A stretch of DNA of 64,000 nt from Bretschneidera sinensis. Taxonomy: Eukaryota > Streptophyta > Magnoliopsida > Brassicales > Akaniaceae. The notes below the pieces were generated by a model that ran no database searches, had not been told where the DNA came from, and saw nothing but the letters and a program-made list of their open reading frames with translations. Of the stretch, positions 46,440 through 57,804 are shown one piece after another. The stretch is taken from positions 75,232,001 through 75,296,000 of the forward strand of contig CM043698.1 of the NCBI GenBank assembly GCA_023935145.1, given 5' to 3'. Made by a program: the position numbers and the translations under genes. Every line of letters begins with the position of its first letter. Within the stretch, counting starts at the first letter, position 1.

Positions 46440-49400
46440 GTCCCCGAAATTTCCTTACTTAACTCGTGAAAAAGTTGGAGGTATTCTTTTCTCATCCTTG
46501 TCTCATGCTTCCATGTAATTTCTTCAACATATTTGTTCTCCTATAATACTTGAACCAATGAAATTACTTTATTACAAAAGACTTGTTCTTTTCTATATAA
46601 AATTCTCACTAGTACTTGTATAAAAGTCAAATCTTCCAAAATTTCTACAGTTGGCTCGAAATATTAAGAGATTCATCATGTAAGCGCTTTTGCAAAAGTG
46701 AAACATGCAATATGTTATGTCACTGCTTCAACTCTGGAGGCAAATCCAGACTATTCAAAACTAGCTCAACTTTCTCAATAACCTCATAGGGTCCCGCATA
46801 CCTCGGAGTCAACTTTCCTTTCTTTTTGACCCTTAACTCACCTTTCTATGGAGATATTTTCAAATACGCCCAATCACCTACTTGAAACTCAAAAGGTCTT
46901 TTTCTATTATCAGCATAGCTATTCGGTCTACTTTGTGCTGTTTTAAGGTTCTCTCTAACCTGTTTGATTCTCTCAGTTGTTAACTCAATAATTTATGGAC
47001 CAAATATATTTCTCTCTCCAACTTCTTCCTAACATATAGGAGTTCTACACCTCCTATCATACAATGCCTCAAATGGTGCCATTCCAATACTAGATTGATA
47101 TTGACTATTATAAGCAAATTCTATTAATGGCAAGTAAGCATTCCAGCTTACTAAGAACTCATCACATTTATCCTAACATATTTTCTAGTACTTTATTAAT
47201 CCTTTCTGTTTGCTCATCTATTTGAGGATGAAAGGTTGTATTAAACTATAACTGCGTACCCGTGGCTTTCTGAAAGCCTCTCTAAAAACCAAGATATAAA
47301 TTTAGTATCTCTATTTGACACTATGCTCAATAGTACTCCTATAACCTCACAATCTTAGCTATATACAGTTCAACCAACTTTTTAGGACTCCAATTAGTTT
47401 TAATTGAAGAAGTTGAGATGACTTAGAAAGTTTATCTACTATCACTTACACTGTATCGTAACCTCTCTGGGTATGGGGAAAACTAGACACAAAACCCATG
47501 TTGCCATTATCCCATGGCCACTTAGGTACCGGAGGAGGTTGTAATAAAGCTGTTGGATGTCTATTCTCAAACTTCACTTATTGACAAACTAAACATCTAA
47601 AAATATATTAAGCTACATCCCTCTTCAATCCTAACTACCAGTAATTCTGTCTCAATCTTCTATACATCTTATTGTTACTCGGGTGCACCAAATATACATC
47701 ATCATATGCATTTCTCGATATCTCATTTCTCAACTCAACTGCATTGGGAACACAAATCCTATGTTCCAATACCAAGATACCCTCATTTCAAATTTTGAAC
47801 TCATATTGCTTTCTAGTAAACACTTTCTGCTTAATCTTTTTATCTCTTCATCTCTACCTTGCATCTCTAACAAGAATTCTACTATGGATGACTGTATAAC
47901 TAGGTTTGCTAATAATGATCTTCTATCATTGATATTCAACTTTATTGTTATCTCTCTTAAATCTATCATCAATTTCACATCATGACTCTCAAAAGCAGTT
48001 AATCTTTCTGTAGATTTTCTACTCAATACATCAGCTGTCACCTTCACATTTTCTAAATGATAGTGAATTATACAATCACAGTCACTAATCAACTCCATCC
48101 ACCACCTCTGTTTTCAATTTCAACTCTCTCTAGGTATTTAAGTATATCAAACTCTTGTAATCAGTAAATATCTCACAAGTGGCTCCATACAAATAATGTC
48201 TCCAAATTTTCAAGCAAACACTATGACAGCTAACTCTAAGTCATGGGTAGGGTAATTTCTCTCATGATTCCTCAATTGCCTAGAAGTATATGCCATTACC
48301 TTCCCATGTTGCATCAATACGCATCCCCACTCTTGATGGGATGCATCACTATTCACCACAAATCCTTCATCACTATAAGGAAGCATTAATACTTGAGCTG
48401 TAGTCAATTTCTTCTTTAGTAATTGGAAACTTTTCTCACGCTCCCTAGACCATACAAATCTCACCTCTTTCCTGATCAATCTAGTTAACAGTACTGCAAT
48501 AATAGAAAAATTCTGAATGAATCTTCTATAATAACCAGCTAACCCCAGAAGATTTTAATCTTAGTCACATTAATTGGTCTCTCCCAACTCAACATTGCCT
48601 CTACCTTCTGTGGATCAATTGCTATACCATCTCCAGATACTACATGCCCCAAGAAAAATGTTTCATTCAGCAAAAATTCACATTTAGGAAATTATAGCAT
48701 ACAATCTCTCACTCCTCAGAATTTCCAACACAATTCCTAAATATTTTATATTTTGTTCTTCATTCTTAGAATATACCAGAATGTCAAATACAACCATAAA
48801 CTTGTTAAGATATAGTTTAAATACTATACTCATCAAATCCATGAATGCAACTGTAACATAAGTCAACCCAAATGGTATCACAAGAAACTTATGACCATAA
48901 CATGTCCTAAAAGCAGTCTTGGACACATCTCCTTCCTTTATCGTTAACTGGTGATAACCTGATCTTAGGTTTATCTTCGAAAACACCCTTGCTCTCTACA
49001 ACAATTTAAACAAATTATCTATCCTGGACAAATAATATTTGTTCTTAATGGTGATCCTATTCAGTTATCTATAGTCTATACACAATCTCATCGTTCCATC
49101 TTTCTTCTTCATAAACACTATATGGGTTCCCTATAGCGACACACTATGTCGAATAAATTGTTTATCTAATAACTCTTGAACTTTCAAGTCTCTTAGCTCA
49201 ATGGGTGTCATTATGTAGGGTGCTATAGATATACGTGATGAACCTAGTATCACATCAATAGAGAATTTAATCTCCTTATTGGGAGACAAACTAAACAACT
49301 CATCAAGAAATGCATTAAAAAAATATTTCACTACTAAGATTTCTTCCAATTCTCTACTATCATTTCTAAAATCTAGCATATATACCAACCCTTCACATCC

Positions 49401-51060
49401 TTCTTTAACCATCTACTAGCAGTCGGGGCAAAAATAAGACAATTTGCAAGTATCTTGCGTTTTTCCCTGAAAGTTGAACTCCTCCTGTCCATGTATCCTG
49501 AACAATACGTTTTCCTTAAAACAATCAACCTAGAAATGATATGCCAACAACCAATTCATTTCCAAAAGCAAATCAAATTCAACCATATTCAAAGAAAACA
49601 AATCAACTTCAAACTCTCTATCACTGATACAAATCACATAACCCTTGTAAACATTTATGATTATCACTCTATCTCTAATGGAAATTTCAACAATAATATT
49701 ATGAATCAAAGTACTAATACATACATCAGTAGACTTTCTAAACACTGGATGCAAAAGAATGGGTTGCACCAAGATCAACCAACATTGTTATGTCCACCAT
49801 TTTTACATACAAAGCACCTCAAATTAGGACAATTTTGGGATAAATATCTTATCTGATTACCTCTATAACATGTTCTAGTCTTTCTATCATATTACCATAT
49901 CCTCTAGGTAGTATACTCCCCCTCTACCATAACTTTCAATTCCCATAACTTGTCTCTCAAATCTAGAGGCCCCATCAATATTCCTTTGAGCTACAAAAGT
50001 AATAAATCATGCTTGCCTCTGGCTCTGTATTACAGTTCTTTGTAACAAGGAACACCCACTCTGGGGTGGTCTCTTACCCTGTATACTCATATTACCACTA
50101 CTTCTAGAACCTTCATATCTAAGCTTCTTTAACCACTATTTCTCTTTCCCTTAAACGCCATCACATCTTTCTCAATCTGAAGTGTTATATCCACGAACCT
50201 GACATAATTAATATGCCTCATGTAAGATAGTTTCGATCAAATACTAAAATATAATCCATCTAGGAACTTCTTACACTTCTTATCCTTTATGTCTACCATT
50301 TTCGATACAACCATTGACAAGACCACAAATCTACTATCATATTGAGCCACAGTCAACACATTTTTACCTCAAATAAATGAAATCTCTCTTTTGTTGGGCT
50401 CTGAAAGTATATGAGCAATATTTATAAAAGAACAAGCCTCCTTAAACTTATTCCAAGTTAAGGGTTTATCAACACATGCACTTACTCTGGGAAAAGTATC
50501 CTCCCACCATTCTAAAGCTTCTCCTTTTAACTTAAACGAAGCAAAGGCAACCCTCTGCCTATCAATCACTCGTAAAATACCAAATAATCTCTCTACATGT
50601 TTTACTCATAGCTCAGGCTTAAAAGGATTCATAAATCCTTTAAACAACAAAGCATTCAACTTAATATATCTAACAAAACAATCTCCCTACATCTCGTGCA
50701 TAAACTCACCTTTCCTCTTTTGAACGTTTACTATTACTAGATTTATAATAACCTCAGGCACTGCTCTAGCCTGTTCATCATGTCTATGCTATAAACTATC
50801 AACTCCATCATTTGTTACATTCTTTTTCTCAAGAGCATGTGCAAGAGCTTATCTTAGCTCATCTCTTTCAACTTCAGATTCTCTCACCAATTATACTGTC
50901 AACACATTCCATTTCAGGAACCACAAACTCAGACTCAACTTCATCTTAACCTCAGGTTGTCAAAAAATTTGGGGCCTACCACACCCTCTCAAGTCAACAA
51001 CTCTAACTCTAGCTCTAACACATCCACATGTCATCCTCAAACTTTTCATTAAAATATAAT
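46440..51060 (-). pseudogene. Gypsy-A gag-pol with chromodomain, inactivated
   Basis: Minus-strand order from 51060 down: gag (51060-50150, with VAFASFKLKGEALEWWED); knuckle remnant (about 49860); protease (49830-49530, VDLGATHSF, VYKGYVICISDREFEVDL); pre-RT (49412-49131, KFSIDVILGSSRISIAPY); RT (49100-48500, [39 protein letters not shown]); RNase H (48479-48210, [17 protein letters not shown]); integrase (47720-46900, with NNKMYRRLRQNYW, WPWDNGNMGFVSSFPHTQ, and an ALYDRR motif); and chromodomain (about 46630-46470, EEITWKHETRMRKEYLQLF). RT lacks two active-site codons (48783-48788). The first catalytic Asp of integrase reads Gly (MGFVSS instead of MDF). Many stops. Confidence 0.9.
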
Positions 51061-51119
51061 TTATTTTAATCTTCCACTTTCTTTTACTTTATTCAGTCTT
51101 TAGAATCATAAAACCTAAT

Positions 51120-51131
51120 GCTCTGATACCA
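51120..51131 (-). other. Primer-binding site, tRNA-iMet (gypsy-A)
   Basis: GCTCTGATACCA on the plus strand, perfect reverse complement of TGGTATCAGAGC, four bases from the LTR end. Confidence 0.9.
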
Positions 51132-51135
51132 AAAT

Positions 51136-53213
51136 TGTAACGACCTATCCTGGGTTGGCCACCTACGAGATGATGTTGTCACATTTTGAAAATCCTAGAA
51201 TGACACATATATGCAACAATATAAAAACATCAACTACAATTATTTAAATACATCAATCCTCAACCCTTAACAGGGGAGATACATTATTTAGATCTCAATC
51301 AAGCCTTATATACAAAATATTATGCATGAATATTTACAAATATATATATTTTAATTAGTCTCAGGATGTGGACCACGTAGCTTATAGATAATGACTCCGT
51401 CTGAATCTCAACTCACTAACTATCTGTCCTGCCTGCTACCTGAAATTATCTAACAATAAGGATGAGTTTCACAAGCTCAGTGAATTAAATTTACTAGAAG
51501 TATTCAATTTATATAAATAGTCTTCCAATATTCATTCATCTATATCTCATATAATTTGATAATAGCATTCTATTATCACTACTCATATCATAATCTCCAT
51601 TCTTTATCAGTCTCTTCTTCTTATATATTTATTCACCTTGAGACTATCAATTATATCTCATAATTACCTCGTTATGAGATTCACATCATATAATCTACCA
51701 CTCAGATAGTTCTTATCGTATCATACATTTATATTTCTTTCTCACCATATTTGTCTCTCTGTGAGACTCATTCAGCTATCAATAAATTTACAATCAAGAA
51801 CAACACTTTAACATCTCAGTAATAAAAATAAATATTTAAAACGGATGCAATGCATGAATTATTATTTGGGAACATCTTCCCACATGTCGACATGTTTTTA
51901 TCTTAGAACGGTTGTCTTCTCAGTTCTTTTATCTCCAGCATATACCAGCTGTCATGGTTTTCATTTATCTCCAGCATATATCGGCTTTCACGATTTTCAT
52001 TTAGCATCAGCATATACCGGTTGTCACGATTTTCATTTATCTCCAGCATATATTGGCTGTCACGGTTTTCATTTAGATCGTCCTCCTCCCGGTTTTTTTA
52101 TTTCATGCATATGCATATGAAAAATGATATGAAATATGCATATGAACAATAATATAAAAATAAACATGTATTCAAACATTCAATTTAGCTATCCAGCTTT
52201 TTCTCAAAATTATTATTTGATCATATTCATTAAATTTTCTCCTCATATATCAAATCAAATTATCAACCATAACTTGTCAAGGATTTCATTTATCCCTTCA
52301 TTAATTAATCAACTCATTATTTCAATAATATTACTTCTCATATAATAAATCTCTAACATATCAATTATTCTTATCATACCCATCAACCAACTTTTATTTA
52401 TCATCAAATCATAGATTAATAATTAATTCAAATATCATCACTGTATATTTCATATTTATCTCAATTACTAAAAGTGAATCTAACTCACCACGTAGCACTT
52501 AGAGTTGCCCGTGGATCACCTCCTTGCCTTTCTGCTTTTTTCAGCAATTTCATCTGATTGCTGTTCGTTAACACCTGACATAATATTTATATTAAAATTT
52601 TTAATTTATTCATTAATTCTTCCAGAATTCATACCGTTTAGAAATTCTCACATTGAGTTTGGGGAAATTTCATGTATGCTAAATTTCAAAAATAAAATTC
52701 ACATTTTTACCTTTGGTTTTTCTTAGTGCTTTCCTAGACTCTTTTTAAATTTCTCCTGTAAACCTCTTCAAAATTTTATTCTTTTAACTTTTCTTTGAGT
52801 CCCCAAATGTTTTAAAAAAATAGAGTAATTTGAATTGAAGAAAAACGAAAACCAAACAAAAATAATAAAACAAAAAAACAAAACCCTTTTTATATTAACT
52901 CCCACCGCTTTTTGCACTGTTGTTGTTTTTATGTGTCTTGCATGCAAGGAATGCAAGACACCCACCCCACTTATGCCTTCTATACCTGGACGATTAATGT
53001 TCAGGTGGTTATTCTTTTTTTCTTCTTCTTCTTTTTCTTTTTTTTTTCCTTGAAATCATAAAAATTACACCTGGACATTACAAGTATCCAGCCTTTTTTT
53101 TCAAAAGAATTATTTTATTCAATAATAAATATTTCATGTATATATTATTTTATTTTCATGTAATATCTATCAAATTACTTCTTTACCATTACTTTAAGAA
53201 CACGGGTATTACA
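51136..53213 (-). repeat. Gypsy-A 5' LTR (2078 bp)
   Basis: Plus-strand ends TGTAACGACC and GGGTATTACA. Same layout as the 3' LTR, but with only four 36-bp units (51928-52071). That accounts for 144 of the 156-base length difference between the LTRs. Confidence 0.9.
51928..52071. repeat. 36-bp minisatellite, four units (gypsy-A 5' LTR)
   Basis: Same unit and register as at 44975-45262, but four copies; the third begins 'tttagcatcagc'. The two LTRs of one element are identical at insertion, so the copy number changed afterwards. Confidence 0.9.
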
Positions 53214-54759
53214 CTAGGGTAGTAGGACATAACCGGGGTAGAGATGATTTTCCTATTAGAGGGCATGGAAGAAACCCTTTGTTTAGAGTAGAGGAGGTTG
53301 AGGTTGACTTTGTAGTTCCTGATAGAGAACATGTGGATAGCGTATCTAGCGTTACCAGTGGTACAATGAAATATTCTGATGTTGAGAGAGATGAATTGAG
53401 AGGAGCTCTTACTCAAGCTCTTGATAAACTAAATTAAGTTAAAGATAGAGTTAAAGAATTGTAGCATAGGTTGGATGAACAAAATAGGCAAAGTTCATAT
53501 TTAGTAGTAAATCCTGTTAGAATTTCGAAGGGGCAAGATATCCAAATAGGAGAGTTTGATTTTGTTCAAGAGATGTATGAAGATAGTTTTGCTGAATTTA
53601 TTAAGTTGAAACCTCCATCTTTTAAAGATTATAAAAATTCATCTTAGGCTGAATTATAGTTTGAACTAATAAAACGTTTGTTTGGAGTGTTACCAGTTAC
53701 ATACAGGCAAAAGGTTGCCTTTGTTTCGTCTCAGTGGAGGGTGAAACTTCAAATTAGTGGGATGATATTTTTCCTAGACTTAAAATGGATGTAGATCAAC
53801 CTTTGACTTAGAATAGGTTTAAGGAGGTGTTATTTGCTAATCATTTTCTTGATACATATAAGTCTCGGCAGGAAAGAAACTTTATTCAGTTGAGACAGAA
53901 TATGATGAATGTATCCCAATATGATGGAAGGTTTGTGGCTCTATCTAGTTTTGTTCCTAAATTAGTAAATGCCAAAGAAAGAAAATACATATGGTTTCTG
54001 GATGGATTGAACTTTGAGATTCGTTCTTCACTTTCTTATTTGAAGCATTCTAGTTATGTTGCATTGGTAGACATGGCACTTAAAGGAGAGAAAGATGTAT
54101 TTGAGTCTAAAGGACACCAAGAATGGCAAAAGAGAAGTAGATCTGAGAGTTTTAGAGGAGATATTTTTGTATTTAAATTGCAAGGAGATCACCCTCCTCA
54201 AACAAGTTGTTCTTTTTCTTAATGATAAATTGCTTAGAGTCAACAGAATGAGTTAGTGACATCTGTTGTCCAGAGTTCAGTAAGAGGAACTCTTAGGTTT
54301 GGAAAACAACCTATGGCAGTGGGAGATTATAATAAATGAGGGAGTGTAGCAAGAAGAGGAAGGTTATCTAGCTTATGTGTTAATTAGTGGTTTGAAATTT
54401 TCTAAATATGTTTCCTGATGAATTATCTGGATTGCTACCTAGTAGAGACTTAATTTTCCATTGATTTAGTTCCTGATTCTACTCCAATTTCTATATCCCC
54501 TTATAAAATGGCACCAGTTGAATTGAAAGAACTTAAGGTACAAGTTTAGGGGAGTTGTTAGATAAACAGTTTATCCATCCTAGTGTATCACCTTGGAGAG
54601 CCCAAGTATTGTTTGTTGAGAAGAAGAATGGGACTTTAAGGTTGTGTATTGATTATTACAATTGAATAAAATAACAGTTCAAAATAAAGATCCTTTACCG
54701 TAAATTGATTATTTGTTTGAATAGTTATAAGAATACCGGATATTCTCCAAAATAGACTT

Positions 54760-55113
54760 GAGGTCACCATAAGTTTTTAGTTATGCCATTTGGGTTGACG
54801 AATGCTCCCGCTGCTTTTATGGACTTAATGAATATGGTATTTAAACCTTTCTTGGATAAATTTGTGGTGGTATTTATTGATGATATTTTGGTATATTCTA
54901 TGAGGTCAGGGTATCATTAGTTGAGAATTAAAGAAAGGGATATTCCTAAGACTGCCTTTAGGACTCGATATAGTCACCATGAGTTTTTAGTTATGCCATT
55001 TAGGTTGACAAATGCTTTCGCCACTTTTATGGACTTAATGAATAGGGTATTTAAACCTTTCTTGGATAAATTTGTGGTGATATTTATTAATGACATTTTG
55101 GTGTATTCTATGA
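54760..55113 (+). repeat. Tandem duplication within gypsy-B RT
   Basis: Unit 1 (54760-54901, 142 bp) and unit 2 (54902-55113, 212 bp) both start 'gaggtca' and end 'tattctatga'. Unit 1 lacks about 70 bases between 'ggtca' and 'ccat' that unit 2 keeps (the YHQLRIK...TAFRTRYS segment). Both include the catalytic loop. The deletion ends share a short 'gtca' match. Confidence 0.85.
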
Positions 55114-55355
55114 ATGAAGAAGAGCATGTAAAACACTTAGAAATTGTATTGAAAACTCTTAGAAGAGAGAAATTATATGCAAAGTATGCTAAGTGTGAAT
55201 TTTAGTTGAATAAAGTATCATTTTTGGGCATTTAGTTTCGGGTGAAGGGGTGGCAGTAGATCCACAAAACGTTGAAGCAATTTTGAATTAGAAGAGACCA
55301 ACTAATGTGATTGAAATCCAAAGTTTCTTGGGGTTAGCAGGATACTATAGAAGGT

Positions 55356-56188
55356 TGTTGGGAATTTGTCTAAGGATTAAACGGTTGGAAGATGAGGCTT
55401 CAGCAGCCTTTGGCACCGCGGCCTCCAATAAAGCAGAAAAGTTCCTCCTCCAGGTGGTGCCGCGGCCACCAGCATGGAAGAGATTTCTCCCCTCTTGTGA
55501 GCCGTGGCCTGCCCTGTTCTGAGCCACGGCACCAGGCACACCTGATGCCTCTGATATATTTTTCAGCTGGTGCGTTGGGACTTGGTTAAAACACACAGGA
55601 TTACTTAGACCACTTGGAGGGTTATAATTGTTTGGTTCTCAAGATCAAAGGGTTGAGATTGACTTCAAGATTGGTTAAAGAAGTTGTTACCCTACATAAA
55701 GGGTCATCTAGGAGCAATAACAAAAAACTGCAAGACAAGAGTGCAAAGTCACAAGTGTCTAGAGAGATGAAACACAAGAAGAGGTCTTATTCCAAGAGTG
55801 GCTGGTGTTGAGAGAGAAAGACTCTCAAATCTTCAGAGGTGTTTTAAGTGAGGGAGAGTATTCAAGATTGGGGATTCAAGAGCTTTGTAATTGGAATTTT
55901 CTTGGGGAAAATTCCAGGGAAACACTTAGTTCTTATCTCTTTCTTTTATCTTCTTTCATTCATCAAGAACAATAGGGTTCTTGAGGAGGTGTTGCTGTAA
56001 TTGTAAGAACTCCATTGATTTAGTGCAGAGAGCTCGGAGGAGCTCATGGGAACGTAAGCAAATTGCCGAACCTCAATAACAATTGCTTGTGTTTTTTCTT
56101 TTATGGTTTGATTCCTGTTTAGTACAAGTCATTCTAGACTTGGGTGTTTGAAGGTCACCACATGGGATTCCAAATGTGATTTTCAACA
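55356..56188 (+). mobile_element. Solo copia LTR (833 bp) with target-site duplication
   Basis: TGTTGGGAAT...TTTTCAACA with 5-base inverted ends (TGTTG/CAACA), flanked by AAGGT on both sides (55351-55355 and 56189-56193). Removing it restores the gypsy-B reading [11 protein letters not shown]. Related to the copia-2 LTR. No internal sequence is left, so the two LTRs of a full element recombined. U3 carries GC-rich palindromes (CACCGCGGCC at 55414, GCCGCGGCC at 55459, GCCGTGGCC at 55501, GCCACGGC at 55523). Confidence 0.93.
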
Positions 56189-57804
56189 AAGGTTTATTCA
56201 AAACTTTTCAATTATTGCAATACCTTTTACTACACTGACAAAAAAAGCAGTAAGATTTGAATGGTAAGAAGAATATGAGTAAAGTTTTCAGTTGTTGAAA
56301 TAAAAGTTGACTACTACTTTAGTGTTTGTACTTTCTTTAGGAAATGACGAATTTGTGGTATATAGTGATACGTCATATCAGGGGTTGGGTTGGGTTGTGT
56401 ATTAATGATATATGGGAAGGTAGTGGCATATGCTTCTAGATAGTTGAAAAACATGAAAGAAACTATCCTACCTATGATTTAGAGCTGATTGCTATAGTTT
56501 TTACCTTGAAAATTTGGAGATACCACTTATATGGAGCCACTTATGAGATATATACAGATCATAAGAGTCTTACTACCCATTCAAAATGAGTTGAATTTGA
56601 GACAAAGGCAATGAATGGAGTTAATTAGTGATTATGACTGTACTATTTATTATCATCTAAAAAAACCAATGTAATGGCTGATATTTTGAGCCAAAAATCC
56701 TTAGGTAGGTTAGTTGCTTTGGAGAGTCATGATATAAATCTAATGGTGGAGTTGAGGAGTATGAGAATGGAGGATTGATAACGAATATAATTGTGAAGTC
56801 ATCTGTAATAGATCGTCTTTTAGAAGCTCAACGTAAGGATGTGGTGTTAGAAGCAATAAAGGAAGAAGTGTTAGATGGAAAATGATTAGACTTTAGAATA
56901 TAAGAAGATAATATGATGGTGTTGGGACATCAAACATATGTTTCGAATGATGTGGATGCTTAATTACGATTTAGTATTGTTTTTCACCCCCAAACAGATA
57001 GTCAGACTAAAAAATTCATTCATATATTAGAAGGTATGTTGAGGGCATGTGTAATGAGTTTTTTTGGAAATTGGGATGCTTATTTACCCCTTATAGAGTT
57101 TGCCTATAACAATAATTTCCAAGCTAGTATCGGGAGGACTGCATTTGAAGCTTTATATGGTCGACGATGTAGAGCTCTGGTATGTTGGGAGAAAGTATGA
57201 TAGAGAAATATTTTGAGGCTAGAATTAATATATTTAATAACTGAGAGGATCAAACCAATTAGAGAATATCTTAGAGCAGCCTAGAGTAGACATAAGAGTT
57301 ATGCGGATAGAAGAATGAGGCCTTTTAAGTTTCAGGTAGGTGATTGGGTATATCTGAAGATTTCTCCTTGGAAATGAGTACTATGTTTTAGATGAAAAGG
57401 AAAGTTGAGTCCTCGGTATATTGGGTTATATAAAATTATTGAGAGAATTGGACTGATGGCTTATAGACTGGCATTACCTCTAGAACTTGCTCAGTTACAT
57501 AATGTTTTTCATGTATCTACTTTATATAAATAAATACTTGATTAGTCACATGTGATTCCATGTCAAATCGTAGAAATTCAGAAAGAGTTATATTTTATGC
57601 AAGTGCCAATCAATATTTTAGATACAAAAGAACAGGTTTTACGGAATAAAGTTATTCCATTAGTGCAAGTGCTTTGGAGGAGCTGAGATGTTGAGAAAAT
57701 TACTTGGGAATGTGAAATAAACATGAGAAAACAATATCCTCGACCTTTTTATGATGTGGGTAAGAAAATTTCGAGGATGAAATTTTTATATGGTGGGTAG
57801 AAAC

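Larger units (their letters stand above)
44180..53213 (-). mobile_element. Gypsy-A: complete-length Tekay/Del-type gypsy element (9034 bp)
   Basis: Both LTRs (44180-46413 and 51136-53213), a perfect primer site, all pol domains and the polypurine phrase are present on the minus strand, flanked by TTAGG/CTAGG. It inserted into the gag start of gypsy-B. The LTRs differ at roughly one base in ten over their first 300 bases, plus a length difference from a minisatellite, so the insertion is old. Confidence 0.92.
53219..57785 (+). pseudogene. Gypsy-B gag-pol remainder with chromodomain, broken
   Basis: Gag continues from 53219 (best stretch 53827-54222, MLFANHFLDTYKSRQERNF, ERKYIWFLDGLNFEIR). Protease is absent: a knuckle-less linker leads at about 54400 to FPDELSGLLPSRD. 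RT (54480-55355 and 56189-56240) has [11 protein letters not shown], and its palm is duplicated (54760-55113). The first copy keeps FIDD (54873-54884) and the second reads FIND. RNase H is at about 56270-56600. Integrase lacks its core: it jumps from FIPNDV-type sequence to FHPQTDSQT at about 56970, then EFAYNNNFQASIGRTAFEALYGRRC. The chromodomain lies at about 57600-57760 (KEQVLRNKVIPLVQVLW, then RPFYD). Stops throughout. Confidence 0.87.
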
